Shown one piece after another: positions 35,569 to 45,424 of a stretch of DNA of 60,455 nucleotides; the first letter of the stretch is position 1; every line of letters starts with the position of its first letter. Source of the stretch: Sporosarcina sp. (GTDB taxonomy: Bacteria; Bacillota; Bacilli; Bacillales_A; Planococcaceae). The translations under genes were made by a program, and so were the position numbers. The stretch is from the NCBI RefSeq assembly GCF_029257255.1, contig NZ_JARICI010000038.1, positions 1 through 60,455 of the forward strand, read 5' to 3'. The notes below the pieces were generated by a model. That model saw only the letters and a program-made list of their open reading frames with translations. It was not told the origin of the DNA and searched no databases.

Positions 35569-36753
35569 TCAATCTTTTTCGTCTGTATCTGCGTATAAAT
35601 CAAAGTCTTCTGCTTGTTCTGCAGGCACTTCTTCTTCATACTCATAAGCTTCTAAATATTCGTCTGCCTCAGATTCTTCAACAACCAATTCTTCTTCAGC
35701 ACGCGGGAAAATACCCATTTCTCTGGCATCAGTCTCGCTCTTGATATCAATTTTCCAGCCTGTCAATTTAGCAGCCAGTCTGGCATTCTGACCTCTCTTA
35801 CCAATTGCTAATGAAAGCTGATAATCAGGTACGACTACAGTAGTGGAACGTTCTTCTTCGTTTACTTGTACATCCAGTACTTTCGAAGGACTTAGTGCAT
35901 TCGCTACAAATACGACCGGATCTTCAGACCATTCAACGATATCTACTTTCTCGCCGTTTAGTTCATTGGAAATCGACTGTACCCGCGCTCCTCTAGTTCC
36001 CACGCAAGAACCAACTGGATCGACTTCTCCATTCGTCGTAAAGACAGAAATCTTCGAGCGGTCTCCTGCTTCGCGTGCAATCGATTTGATCTCTACTGTT
36101 CCATCATAAATCTCTGGAACTTCAAGTTCAAATAAGCGGCGCAGCAAGCCCGGATGTGTTCTGGAAACAAATACTTGAGGTCCTCTTGCAGTTCTTTCGA
36201 CTTTTGTAATGTAAACTTTAATGCGGTCATGCGGACCATATGACTCTGTCTGGATCTGTTCACTTGAAGGTAATACAGCTTCCACCTTGCCCAAACCAAC
36301 AAACAGGTTTTTCGCATCCATTCGCTCAACGATACCATTCACAATATCTTCTTCACGGTCGATGTATTCTTCATAAATCAAGCCGCGCTCAGCTTCACGT
36401 ACACGCTGCGTGACAACCTGCTTCGCTGTCTGTGCTGCGATACGGCCGAAATCACGCGGTGTGACTTCTTCTTCGACAATATCACCAATTTCATATACAG
36501 GATTGATGACTTCTGCATCTTCCAATGAAATCTGCAAACGCTCGTCTTCTACTTCTTCTACAACATCTTTACGTGAATAGACCTTCATCGTGCCTTTATC
36601 TATGTTCAAATCCACGCGCACGTTTTGTGCCTGGTTAAAGTTTCTTTTATAGGCAGTCACTAGGGCCGCTTCAATCGCATCCACTAATACATCTCTTGAA
36701 ATACCTTTTTGTTGTTCAAGAGCTGTCAGTGCTTCGAGTAGATCACTACTCAT
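35569..36753 (-). CDS. nusA: Transcription termination/antitermination protein NusA
   Basis: 394 residues: N-terminal RNA polymerase-binding domain, S1 domain (GIVERMDAKNLFVGLGKVEAVLP near 135-157), and two KH domains (VGSCVGTRGARVQSI near 245 and LAIGKRGQNARLAAKLTGW near 320), ending in an acidic Firmicutes tail (EEEVPAEQAEDFD). Stimulates pausing and intrinsic termination. The start at 36753 has AGGAG 8 nt upstream; ATG 36759 is too close to it. Unusually, 429 nt separate it from rimP upstream, filled by three structured repeats. NusA controls termination, including its own operon, so such structures in its leader deserve attention. Confidence 0.97.
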   Translation of the reverse strand: MSSDLLEALTALEQQKGISRDVLVDAIEAALVTAYKRNFNQAQNVRVDLNIDKGTMKVYSRKDVVEEVEDERLQISLEDAEVINPVYEIGDIVEEEVTPRDFGRIAAQTAKQVVTQRVREAERGLIYEEYIDREEDIVNGIVERMDAKNLFVGLGKVEAVLPSSEQIQTESYGPHDRIKVYITKVERTARGPQVFVSRTHPGLLRRLFELEVPEIYDGTVEIKSIAREAGDRSKISVFTTNGEVDPVGSCVGTRGARVQSISNELNGEKVDIVEWSEDPVVFVANALSPSKVLDVQVNEEERSTTVVVPDYQLSLAIGKRGQNARLAAKLTGWKIDIKSETDAREMGIFPRAEEELVVEESEADEYLEAYEYEEEVPAEQAEDFDLYADTDEKD

Positions 36754-36808
36754 GTTCATCACTCCTATATTCAATTATGTTCATGCCCAATTAAGAATGC
36801 GTATTTCG

Positions 36809-36928
36809 CTTTTGAATCATCTAGCTGCAGCGGCTAGAGGCTCGGGTCATAAGTCAAAGCTGCTGTGCGGCATAGTGCGCCGCTTCGCATCTTCGCCTTA
36901 TGCCTGCCGCCTCTAAACAGCCGCTTCC
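36809..36928 (-). repeat. Tandem structured repeat, copy 1
   Basis: One of three units with shared TCATCTAGCTGC, CTCGGGTC, AAAC and TTCCGCTTTTG blocks. Stems: AGCGGCT (36829-36835) with AGCCGCT (36919-36925), and AGAGG (36836-36840) with CCTCT (36910-36914), plus inner CATAAG/CTTATG and GCGGC/GCCGC. This copy is the most divergent in its middle part. Copies 1-3 together fill the otherwise gene-free stretch 36754-37182. Confidence 0.85.
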
Positions 36929-37053
36929 GCTTTTGAATCATCTAGCTGCAAGCGCCAGCCTCTCGGGTCGTTTCGGTCTTTTCGAAAAGGTGCAAAAAAC
37001 GCACCTTTGTCGATAAGCCCTCCAACGCCTGTCGAGGCTAAACGGCGCTTTCC
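36929..37053 (-). repeat. Tandem structured repeat, copy 2
   Basis: Same frame as copy 1 with different stem sequences: AAGCGCC (36950-36956) with GGCGCTT (37044-37050), AGCCTC (36957-36962) with GAGGCT (37034-37039), and an inner 8-bp hairpin AAAGGTGC/GCACCTTT. Shares CCCTCCAACGCCTGTCG with copy 3. Confidence 0.88.
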
Positions 37054-37178
37054 GCTTTTGTTTCATCTAGCTGCAGATGCCAGCTCCTCGGGTCGTTTCG
37101 ATCTTTCCAGAAAGGCAGAGAGCGCCTTTATGGAAAGCCCTCCAACGCCTGTCGGAGCTAAACGGCATCTTCCGCTTT
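37054..37178 (-). repeat. Tandem structured repeat, copy 3
   Basis: Stems GATGCC (37076-37081) with GGCATC (37164-37169), AGCTCC (37082-37087) with GGAGCT (37154-37159), and an inner hairpin CTTTCC..AAAGGC with GCCTTT..GGAAAG. The single-stranded blocks are the same as in copy 2. It ends 5 nt before the rimP stop. Confidence 0.88.
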
Positions 37179-37182
37179 TGAA

Positions 37183-37653
37183 TTAAAAATCAATAGCAAG
37201 CCGTGCTAGGGCGATTTTTGTTTTGTCAATTTCTACTAGTACTTTTCGAGTCTTGATTCGTATTTCAACTTTCGCAATTTCAGGTCCGTAGCCGAGTAGG
37301 TAGCCCTCGAATTCTTTCAGGCCATCAATTGGCTCATATGTTTTAATGAATACGTACTGACCTACAGCTTTTTCAAAATCTTCATCTTTTTTCAATGGTC
37401 TTTCCGCTCCGGGAGAAGACACTTCAAGAAAGTAGTTTTGTGGAATTGGATCAGTACGGTCCAATTCCTCGCTTAGCTTCTCACTGACTGCAGCACATTG
37501 GTCTATGTCGATACTCCCTTCAGGTGTATCGATATAAACACGCAAGAACCAGTCCCGGCCTTCTTTTACGAACTCGACATCTACCAGTTCAAGACCTAAT
37601 TCTTCCACAATCGGACCAGCAAACTGCTCGACTTCCTCTGTTATTTTACTCAC
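37183..37653 (-). CDS. rimP: Ribosome maturation factor RimP
   Basis: 156 residues with the RimP N-terminal alpha/beta domain (VEELGLELVDVEFVKEGRDWFLRVYID) and the C-terminal Sm-like barrel. Required for 30S maturation. The start is GTG 37653 because GGGAGGG lies 6 nt upstream; an in-frame extension of nine residues is less likely. It is first in the nusA-infB operon. Upstream is a 382-nt gene-free stretch containing a 10-bp palindromic hairpin close to the ribosome binding site, a long inverted repeat and the polC terminator. Confidence 0.96.
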   Translation of the reverse strand: MSKITEEVEQFAGPIVEELGLELVDVEFVKEGRDWFLRVYIDTPEGSIDIDQCAAVSEKLSEELDRTDPIPQNYFLEVSSPGAERPLKKDEDFEKAVGQYVFIKTYEPIDGLKEFEGYLLGYGPEIAKVEIRIKTRKVLVEIDKTKIALARLAIDF

Positions 37654-37677
37654 ATATATCCCTCCCGAAATTAAAAT

Positions 37678-37699
37678 CAATCACGCCTTGGCGTGATTG
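37678..37699 (-). promoter_or_regulatory. Palindromic hairpin in the rimP leader
   Basis: CAATCACGCC and GGCGTGATTG form a perfect 10-bp stem around a 2-nt centre, followed on the minus strand by ATTTTAATTT and then the rimP ribosome binding site within 20 nt. It could be a weak terminator/attenuator or an operator. No clear promoter for rimP is visible in 37700-37929. Confidence 0.5.
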
Positions 37700-37820
37700 C
37701 GTCTGAATTTTGAAATGAGGCCTGCTCGATACAGGTCATGCAGACGTTACCGCAGAATGCGTTGTTGTATACGTTCCTCATTAGTAACTCCACTCAAAAT
37801 CCATGACATCCGCCGGAGGC

Positions 37821-37922
37821 TTATCTGGATTCAGCCGGAGTTTGAAACCCACTAAACAAGTTACCAATTGCATTCATCCTGCTATCTAAACGAAGATGCA
37901 GGCTTCTGCTGAATCCAGATAA
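37821..37922. repeat. 15-bp perfect inverted repeat enclosing 72 nt
   Basis: TTATCTGGATTCAGC (37821-37835) is repeated in inverse orientation at 37908-37922. The enclosed sequence has no ORF; TGCAT/ATGCA can pair inside. It resembles the ends of a small palindromic or MITE-like element, but I see no flanking target-site duplication. Confidence 0.75.
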
Positions 37923-37929
37923 ACAACAG

Positions 37930-37955
37930 AAAAGAGCGGGAAGCCCCACTCTTTT
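37930..37955 (-). terminator. Intrinsic terminator after polC
   Basis: Minus strand AAAAGAG/CTCTTTT with GGG/CCC after one mismatch and a short loop; the tail TTTTCTGTTGTTT supplies the U-tract. It lies about 80 nt after the polC stop. Confidence 0.75.
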
Positions 37956-38035
37956 CCGCAAGACGTATAGCAAAAGTTGTTTTAATCGTATCACAACGCC
38001 ATTTACAATGCAAATGATGGAGCCCTTTACACCCT

Positions 38036-41000
38036 TTAGAACAAGGATAGTTGATTGGCTTCCGGCATACCTTCTAAGCAGCCAAGTGTATCCAGGTATT
38101 CTACAATTGTCTTCGAAACACGGCCACGCTTCTGGAAGTCTTCTTTTGATAAAAATTCTCCGTCTTTTCGCGCTTCTACTATGGTCTTGGCTACGTTTGT
38201 ACCCAACGAAGGAACAGAGTTAAACGGCGGTATCAACTGATTGCCGTCTATAAGAAACTGGGTGGCATCGGATTTATACAGATCAGGTTTGGCAAACGTA
38301 AAGCCGCGCTCCACCATTTCCAGTGCAATCTCGAGTACCGTCAGCAAGTTCTTTTCTTTCGGTGGAGCATCAAGTCCCTTATCATTTATCTCTTTAATTT
38401 TCGCACGAATCGATGCAGAGCCTTTGGACATTGTTACCAAATCAAAATCTGTTGCCCGCACGGTAAAGTACGTTGCGTAATACATAATCGGGTGGTGCAC
38501 TTTGAAATATGCAATCCTTAGAGCCATCAATACATAGGCTGCGGCGTGCGCTTTAGGGAACATATATTTTATCTTCTTACAAGAACTGATATACCAGCCC
38601 GGCACTTTATTGGCCTTCATTTCTGCTTCGAATTCTGGTGTCAGGCCTTTCCCTTTACGGACAGACTCCATAATCTTAAACGCCAAGGAAGGTTCAAGCC
38701 CCTGATAAATTAAATACACCATAATATCATCACGACAGCCGATTACTTCTGACAGCTGACACGTTTTATTCTGGATCAATTCCTGTGCATTACCAAGCCA
38801 GACATCTGTACCGTGAGACAGTCCTGAAATCTGAATTAATTCAGAGAATGTTGATGGTTTTGTTTCCTCAAGCATCTGACGCACAAAACGCGTACCGAAC
38901 TCAGGAACTCCAAGCGTCCCTGTTTTACAGTCAATCTGCTCCTGCGTGACACCGAGTGACGTGGTTCCGCTGAAGAGTGCCATGACACCCGGATCATCCG
39001 GTGCAATTGTTTTCGCATCAATTCCCGATAAATCTTCAAGCATCTTAATCATCGTTGGATCATCATGACCGAGAATATCGAGTTTCAGCAAGTTATTGTC
39101 AATGGAGTGAAAGTCGAAATGCGTGGTCTTCCAGCTCGATTCTATATCATCAGCCGGAAACTGAACTGGTGTGAAATCGAAAATATCCATCGTATCCGGG
39201 ACAACGATAATACCGCCCGGGTGCTGACCAGTGTTTCGTTTTACTCCTGTACACCCTTGCACAAGACGGTCAATTTCAGCGCCACGCATCTGCAGATCAT
39301 TGTCGTTCATATAGCCGCGAACATAACCGTATGCTGTTTTTTCTGCTACTGTACCGATTGTACCTGCCCGATATACATAATCTTCCCCGAACAGCTCTTT
39401 CGTATAGTTATGCGCATGCGCCTGGTATTCTCCACTGAAGTTCAAGTCAATATCCGGTACTTTATCACCGGCAAATCCAAGGAATGTTTCGAACGGAATA
39501 TCCTGTCCGTCTTTTTTGAACATGATATCGCAATTCGTACATTCTTTATCCGGTAAGTCATAGCCTGAGCCGACCGAACCATCATCGAAGAATTCATATT
39601 TTTTGCAGGTCGGGCAAACGTAGTGAGGCGGCATCGGATTCACTTCTGTAATTTCCATCATCGTCGCAACAAATGATGAACCGACAGATCCCCGCGAACC
39701 GACCAAATAGCCATCATCGAGCGATTTCTTAACGAGTTTATGTGAAATCAAATAAATAACCGCAAACCCATTGTCAATAATGGAGGTCAGCTCTTTCTCA
39801 ATCCGCGCTTCAATAATCTCAGGCAGTGTATCCCCATATATTTGATGAGCCATCGTATACGTCAGTTCTCTGACCTCTTCATCGGCACCTTCAATGGTCG
39901 GTGTATACAAGTCATCCTTGATCGGTTTGACATCACCGACACGTTCTACAATTTTTAATGGATTCTCTATAACGATTTCCTTTGCAGCCGCTTCACCTAA
40001 AAATGCGAATTCCTCAAGCATTTCATCAGTCGTACGGAAGTGAACTGCTGGCAGCGAATGCCGGTTCATCGGATTGGCGCCGCCTTGCGAGCGAACCAGA
40101 ACTTTACGGTACGTGGCATCTATTTCATCCAAGTAATGAACGTTGCCTGTTGCACAGACCGGCAAACCGGTTTTCTTGCCGAGTTTCAGCATTTTCCGCA
40201 TAATGTCTTCAAGATTCCATTCATCCCGGATTAAATCCAATTCGAGTAAATGGGCGTAAACAGGTTTCGGATGGATTTCCAGGTAATCATAGAAGCTCGC
40301 TATTTCCTCTACTTCTTCCATCGGTTTCTGCATTAAGCCTTCAAAAACTTCTCCTTTATCGCAGCCTGATCCAACTAAAAGACCTTTGCGGTATTTCACA
40401 AGCAACGAACGCGGAATCCGCGGTACACGATAGAAGAAATCCATATGGGAAATAGAGACCAGTTTGAACAGATTTTTCAGTCCTTCATTATCCGTCGCCA
40501 ACAGCGTACAGTGAGAAGGACGGGATCGTTTATATGCGTCGCCTTCACCGATATTTTTATTGAGATCATCTAGCCATTCAATTCCTTTTTCCTGTGCATC
40601 CGCCAGCAGCCGTAAAAATAAATAAGCTGTCGCTTCGGTATCATAAATCGCCCGGTGATGCTGTGTCAGTTCAATATCAAACTTCTTCGCCAGCGTATTT
40701 AAACGGTGGTTCCGCAGCTCAGGATAGAGAAAACGGGATAGCTCGAGTGTATCGATTACAGGATAGGCAGCTGTTTCGATCTTCGCACGCTTGCACGAGG
40801 CATAGAAAAAGCCCATATCGAATGAAGCGTTATGCGCAATCAGTACTGCATCGCCAATGAACTCAATGAAATCAACCATTACTTCCGACACTTCAGGCGC
40901 ATCTTTCACCATATCATCCGTAATACCAGTTAAGTCGGTCGTGATGGACGACAGCGGGTGATGCGGATTGGCAAAGCGCTCAAAGCGGTCGATAATCTCT

Positions 41001-42343
41001 CCGTCGCGCACACGTACCGCCGCAAGTTCAATAATCGTGTCATAGACAGCTGACAAGCCGGTAGTTTCCACGTCAAACACTACATACGTATCGGTATCGA
41101 GAAATCTATGCTGTTCTTCGTAAACAATCGGTACTCCGTCATCCACCAAATTCGCTTCTAAACCGAACAGCACTTTAATGCCGTGCTTCTTCCCTGCATT
41201 ATATGCTTCAGGAAACGACTGGACATTGGCATGGTCGGTAATGGCAATCGCTGGATGACCCCATTTTGCAGCCTGTGCAACGAGTGCCTCTGCTGAAACC
41301 ACTGCATCCATCTGACTCATCAACGTATGGGCATGCAGTTCCACACGTTTTTGTCCTTCCGGCGCTTTATCTTTACGTTCAATGGAAGGGATGACAGCCA
41401 AATCCTGCGCCATCATAATTAAATCTCTGACGAATGTGTCATTCTGGATACTTCCACGGGCCCGTACCCACATCCCCTTTTTGAACGACTTCATAATCTC
41501 TGCATCTTCATTGTCACGCGAGAACATTTTCACCAAAATTGAATCGGTATAATCTGTCACTTTCAACGTCAACAATGAACGGCCGCTTCGAAGTTCACGT
41601 ACTTCCGCATCAAAAACAAAGCCTTCAATAATCAAACGACGTTCTTCGTCTTGAATTTCATGGATCGGCACGATGGCTTCTCCTGCTTTAATGGGTGTGC
41701 CTAGGATCATTGGTTTATCAGAATCACCCTGCTCACTCTTCATCGATTCACGCTGTTGCAACTGTTCAAAGGCTTTCTTGGAAAGCACATCTTCTTCTTG
41801 CTGTTTCTGTGAAAGGAATTGTTGCATTTCTTCCTGCGCACGGGTATTTTCTTCAATGTTTACATTGATCAGTAAGGAAGGAAAACCGAATTGACGGTAT
41901 AGCGCAGCCAATGGTTCTGTATATTTATTTTTCAGGGTCTGGTATTCCAGATCACTTGAACAGATAATCTGCAGCCTCTCTCCTTGCAGGACGGGCTTCT
42001 GCTCATTCAGACACTGACGAAGCGGTGGGGAAATATCAGCTAATCCTTCGATGACAAGCGGCCAATAGGAAATAATCTGTTCTTCATCATACGATGTATT
42101 ACGGCTTTCTATTTGAAGGTGCACATTGGCTATGGCAGCAAATGTTTCATGGACACGCTGTTGCATGAGCTGAAATACATTGACAGGCAATACATGTTCC
42201 AGCGTCACATTGAATTTCCAAACTCTTGATTTTGTATGAACAGTTACCCGGCTTAATTCAGCATTCTCAAAAAACGGCATTAGCTGATCATCTGTCAGGC
42301 CGGTTTGCTGCAGCAAGGTTAAAAACTTTTGGGTGGCATCCAC
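38036..42343 (-). CDS. polC: DNA polymerase III PolC-type alpha subunit
   Basis: 1435 residues, the Gram-positive replicative polymerase. Order: N-terminal and OB domains, a PHP domain ([16 protein letters not shown]) interrupted by a DEDD 3'-5' exonuclease ([11 protein letters not shown]), a zinc-binding cysteine cluster ([10 protein letters not shown] ... CTNC), and the polymerase palm with PDIDLNFSG. Helix-hairpin-helix and C-terminal beta-clamp motif (NQLSLF at the very end) are present. The start is GTG 42343, preferred because GGAGG lies 8 nt upstream and MDATQKF aligns with relatives; a 33-codon upstream frame overlaps the proS terminator. The terminator of proS abuts this ribosome binding site. 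Confidence 0.97.
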   Translation of the reverse strand: MDATQKFLTLLQQTGLTDDQLMPFFENAELSRVTVHTKSRVWKFNVTLEHVLPVNVFQLMQQRVHETFAAIANVHLQIESRNTSYDEEQIISYWPLVIEGLADISPPLRQCLNEQKPVLQGERLQIICSSDLEYQTLKNKYTEPLAALYRQFGFPSLLINVNIEENTRAQEEMQQFLSQKQQEEDVLSKKAFEQLQQRESMKSEQGDSDKPMILGTPIKAGEAIVPIHEIQDEERRLIIEGFVFDAEVRELRSGRSLLTLKVTDYTDSILVKMFSRDNEDAEIMKSFKKGMWVRARGSIQNDTFVRDLIMMAQDLAVIPSIERKDKAPEGQKRVELHAHTLMSQMDAVVSAEALVAQAAKWGHPAIAITDHANVQSFPEAYNAGKKHGIKVLFGLEANLVDDGVPIVYEEQHRFLDTDTYVVFDVETTGLSAVYDTIIELAAVRVRDGEIIDRFERFANPHHPLSSITTDLTGITDDMVKDAPEVSEVMVDFIEFIGDAVLIAHNASFDMGFFYASCKRAKIETAAYPVIDTLELSRFLYPELRNHRLNTLAKKFDIELTQHHRAIYDTEATAYLFLRLLADAQEKGIEWLDDLNKNIGEGDAYKRSRPSHCTLLATDNEGLKNLFKLVSISHMDFFYRVPRIPRSLLVKYRKGLLVGSGCDKGEVFEGLMQKPMEEVEEIASFYDYLEIHPKPVYAHLLELDLIRDEWNLEDIMRKMLKLGKKTGLPVCATGNVHYLDEIDATYRKVLVRSQGGANPMNRHSLPAVHFRTTDEMLEEFAFLGEAAAKEIVIENPLKIVERVGDVKPIKDDLYTPTIEGADEEVRELTYTMAHQIYGDTLPEIIEARIEKELTSIIDNGFAVIYLISHKLVKKSLDDGYLVGSRGSVGSSFVATMMEITEVNPMPPHYVCPTCKKYEFFDDGSVGSGYDLPDKECTNCDIMFKKDGQDIPFETFLGFAGDKVPDIDLNFSGEYQAHAHNYTKELFGEDYVYRAGTIGTVAEKTAYGYVRGYMNDNDLQMRGAEIDRLVQGCTGVKRNTGQHPGGIIVVPDTMDIFDFTPVQFPADDIESSWKTTHFDFHSIDNNLLKLDILGHDDPTMIKMLEDLSGIDAKTIAPDDPGVMALFSGTTSLGVTQEQIDCKTGTLGVPEFGTRFVRQMLEETKPSTFSELIQISGLSHGTDVWLGNAQELIQNKTCQLSEVIGCRDDIMVYLIYQGLEPSLAFKIMESVRKGKGLTPEFEAEMKANKVPGWYISSCKKIKYMFPKAHAAAYVLMALRIAYFKVHHPIMYYATYFTVRATDFDLVTMSKGSASIRAKIKEINDKGLDAPPKEKNLLTVLEIALEMVERGFTFAKPDLYKSDATQFLIDGNQLIPPFNSVPSLGTNVAKTIVEARKDGEFLSKEDFQKRGRVSKTIVEYLDTLGCLEGMPEANQLSLF

Positions 42344-42366
42344 TATAAATTCCTCCAATCTATCGC

Positions 42367-42403
42367 GAAAAGAAGGGAAGTTCCGATGACGGACTCCCCT
42401 TCT
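42367..42403 (-). terminator. Terminator between proS and polC
   Basis: Minus strand AGAAGGG/CCCTTCT extended by further pairs (GAGT with ACTT) and GG/CC, followed by TTTT. About 10 nt separate it from the polC ribosome binding site. Confidence 0.75.
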
Positions 42404-42407
42404 CTGT

Positions 42408-44102
42408 TTATTCTGCAGTAAAGAACGATTGTAGCTTTTCAATTACTTCTTCTTTTTGCCAGTCTATTGACTCGCCGCTGTGACGAAATGTTACTTCGAC
42501 AATTCCTTCATCAGCTCTCTTACCAATTGTAATCCGAACCGGCAGTCCGATCAAGTCAGAATCTGCGAATTTCACACCCGCTCGTTCATCCCGGTCATCA
42601 TACAGCACGTCATAGCGATACGATTCCAAGACTGAATATAACTCATCAGCCAATTGCTTTTGAATTTCATCTTTGACATTTACAGCCACTAAATGAATAT
42701 CAAAAGGGGCTAAATGCTTCGGCCATTTCAATCCATTCTCATCATTGTACTGTTCTGCGATTGCAGCAATCAGACGCGATATGCCGAGTCCGTAGCTGCC
42801 CATAATGAAATGCTCTGACCTGCCGTGTTCATTGAGGAAGTTTCCTTTCATTTGTTCGCTGTAGACTGTTCCCAGCTTGCAAATATGACCAATGGCAATG
42901 CCTTCTGCAAACTTGATCGAACCCATTCCGTCAGGCGAAGGCTCTCCTTCTTGAATATAGCGGACGTCAAGATAGTCATCGATTGCGAAGTCACGCTCCG
43001 GATTGACATTGATCAAGTGATGTTCATCTTCATTGGCTCCCGCCACACCGTTAACAATGGATCCTATCGCGTGATCAGCATAAACTTTCACGCCAATCGG
43101 CAGTTTAACAGGGCCCACAGAACCGGCATGACAGTTAAGTAATTCTTCGATCTCTGATTCACTTGCCAAGGCAACTTCGTCAGCATGCAGAGCTAATTGT
43201 AATTTATGATCATTAATTCGATGATCGCCGCGGCAAACCACTAATACATGATCGCCGTCTATTGTATAAACTAGTGATTTAATAATTTTTTTCGGATCAA
43301 CGGATAGAAATGAAGATACATCCTCTATCGTCCGAGCGCTTGGCGTTGCTACCTTCGCTGTATCTCTTGGTTTCTCATCCGTCTGCTCATAATCAATATT
43401 GACTTCAGCTAAATCGATATTTGCCGCATAAGAAGAGCTGTCACTGTAAGCAATCTTATCTTCTCCGATTGCAGCGAGTGCAATAAATTCATGCGTACCC
43501 GCACCACTGCCTGAAATGACCATTCGATAATGAACATTTAGACGCGTCAGAATGTTTGTATATGCCTGCATCACTTCAAGATATTTTTCATCCAGGCTAT
43601 CCTGTGTCGCATGAAACGAATAAGCATCTTTCATAATAAACTCACGGCTACGAAGCAAACCGAAACGCGGCTTGTCTTCATCGCGAAACTTCGTTTGAAT
43701 TTGAAACAAAGTCAAAGGTAGTTTTTTATACGATCTTACCTCGTCTCGAAGCAGAGAAATCATCAGCTCTTCATCGCTTGGACTGAGTGTGAATTCTTTA
43801 CCTTGACGATCTTGAACTCGAAACAACTCTTTACCATAAGAATTCCAACGGTCACTTTCCTGCCAAATATCCGCCCGCTGCAAAGCAGGCATAGAAATTT
43901 CGATGCCTTCGATTGCTTCCATTTCTTGACGTATGATGTTTTCCATTTTACGAAACACCCTCTGCGCCAGCGTCAAATACGTAAAGACACCGCTCGCATT
44001 CTGACGGATATATCCCGCACGCAACAACAGTTGGTGTGAGCGGATATCAGCGTCAGCAGGAGTTTCCCGCATTGTTGGTATAAATGTTTTGGATTGTTTC
44101 AT
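42408..44102 (-). CDS. proS: Prolyl-tRNA synthetase
   Basis: 564 residues, bacterial-type class II enzyme with the editing (INS) domain inserted between motifs 2 and 3. Visible: [15 protein letters not shown] near motif 1, [25 protein letters not shown] (motif 2), the INS domain about 225-400, [14 protein letters not shown] (motif 3) and the C-terminal anticodon-binding domain. It lies between rseP and polC, as in B. subtilis. A terminator follows its stop immediately. Confidence 0.97.
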   Translation of the reverse strand: MKQSKTFIPTMRETPADADIRSHQLLLRAGYIRQNASGVFTYLTLAQRVFRKMENIIRQEMEAIEGIEISMPALQRADIWQESDRWNSYGKELFRVQDRQGKEFTLSPSDEELMISLLRDEVRSYKKLPLTLFQIQTKFRDEDKPRFGLLRSREFIMKDAYSFHATQDSLDEKYLEVMQAYTNILTRLNVHYRMVISGSGAGTHEFIALAAIGEDKIAYSDSSSYAANIDLAEVNIDYEQTDEKPRDTAKVATPSARTIEDVSSFLSVDPKKIIKSLVYTIDGDHVLVVCRGDHRINDHKLQLALHADEVALASESEIEELLNCHAGSVGPVKLPIGVKVYADHAIGSIVNGVAGANEDEHHLINVNPERDFAIDDYLDVRYIQEGEPSPDGMGSIKFAEGIAIGHICKLGTVYSEQMKGNFLNEHGRSEHFIMGSYGLGISRLIAAIAEQYNDENGLKWPKHLAPFDIHLVAVNVKDEIQKQLADELYSVLESYRYDVLYDDRDERAGVKFADSDLIGLPVRITIGKRADEGIVEVTFRHSGESIDWQKEEVIEKLQSFFTAE

Positions 44103-44120
44103 GATATGCTTCCACCCTTT

Positions 44121-45380
44121 TTAGAAGAAAAATCGTTGAATGTCATTCCATGTCACAACTAGCATCAAGACCATCAGCAGCATGATTCCCACGAAGTGCA
44201 CCATACCTTCTTTTTGTTTGTCAATTGGTTTTCCACGTAAGCCTTCGAACAGGAAGAATAATAATCTTCCTCCATCTAGCGCAGGCAGCGGAAGTAAATT
44301 CATAATACCCAAGTTAATACTTAGCACGGCACCCCAATTCATTAGATTAAAGATTCCGTATTGAGCTACTTCTTCTGTCGCCTTATAAATACCAACCGGT
44401 CCTGACAAAGCGTCAATTGTAAACTGACCTGTTATTAACTGTCCCAGTAATTCGAAAATTTTCACTGTCCACGTGTACGTCTGTTCTGCACCGAAGACAA
44501 ATGATTTCACTATACCTTTTTCAAGTGGACTGGAATACAATACACCGATCTGACCAAATTCTTTTCCGGCATCTTTAACCGTATCCGGTACGACACTTAA
44601 GGATACCGCTTTTCCGCCGCGATCTACTTCTACTGCCATTGGTACACCTGGACTATCTTGAATCGCTTGAGAAAACTGTGTCCATGTCTTAATTTCTTTT
44701 CCGTCTACACTTGTTACTAGGTCATTGTTTTGCATACCTGAAACTTCTGCCGGTGTATCTGGTTTCACTTCTGTAATAATGGGTTCATTCGTCGGCACGC
44801 CATTCATTAAGCCCAATGCCAAGAAGATAAAGAACGCTAAAATGAAATTAAAAAGCGGTCCTGCAAAAATTGTCATCGCACGTTTGCCGAGAGACTTCGA
44901 TTCAAACTGACGGTCGTAAGGCGCAATCAGTGTTTCCTGTCCTTTTTCAATAATCGTTGCCGTTCTAGCAATGTTCAGACGAACAAACTGTCCATCTTCA
45001 TCATAGCCTTCTATAAACAACTCTTTGTCCAAATCCGAGTTTTCCACTTCCAAATTCAAAATATTTGGATTGGCGACATTTCGGTTTAAGTGAATTTTTT
45101 CGATTTCATTTTGTGCATTCAGCAGCAGGCCCACTCGATAACCCGGCTGTAAATCGACCGTATCAAAATCTTCTCCTGCCATTCGAACATATCCGCCTAA
45201 CGGAAGTAGACGAATAGTATATTGTGTTTCGCCTTTACGAATTGCTAATATTTTAGGTCCCATACCTATCGCGAATTCACGCACCATGATGCCCGCTTTT
45301 TTTGCAAACAAGAAATGCCCGAATTCATGAAACGCCACGAGTGTCCCGAATATTACTATAAACGCAATAACGGTTTCCAT
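44121..45380 (-). CDS. rseP: Site-2 zinc metalloprotease RseP/RasP
   Basis: 419 residues, intramembrane protease. Zinc motif HEFGH (18-22) in the first membrane span, a PDZ domain in the middle (SGMQNNDLVTSVDGKEIKTW), and the third ligand motif NLLPLPALDGG in the third span; four membrane segments in all. B. subtilis RasP cleaves anti-sigma RsiW and FtsL remnants and signal peptides. ATG 45380 follows AAGGTGG. It lies between dxr and proS, the standard order. Confidence 0.96.
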   Translation of the reverse strand: METVIAFIVIFGTLVAFHEFGHFLFAKKAGIMVREFAIGMGPKILAIRKGETQYTIRLLPLGGYVRMAGEDFDTVDLQPGYRVGLLLNAQNEIEKIHLNRNVANPNILNLEVENSDLDKELFIEGYDEDGQFVRLNIARTATIIEKGQETLIAPYDRQFESKSLGKRAMTIFAGPLFNFILAFFIFLALGLMNGVPTNEPIITEVKPDTPAEVSGMQNNDLVTSVDGKEIKTWTQFSQAIQDSPGVPMAVEVDRGGKAVSLSVVPDTVKDAGKEFGQIGVLYSSPLEKGIVKSFVFGAEQTYTWTVKIFELLGQLITGQFTIDALSGPVGIYKATEEVAQYGIFNLMNWGAVLSINLGIMNLLPLPALDGGRLLFFLFEGLRGKPIDKQKEGMVHFVGIMLLMVLMLVVTWNDIQRFFF

Positions 45381-45424
45381 TCAGTAACCACCTTCACAGG
45401 CTGTAACGCCTTAGATTCATCTCA

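Noticed and set aside
36809..37178. CRISPR array as explanation of the three tandem repeats
   Set aside because: Repeat units are about 120 bp with internal pairing and variable stems, there are no short repeats with spacers, and no cas genes are near.
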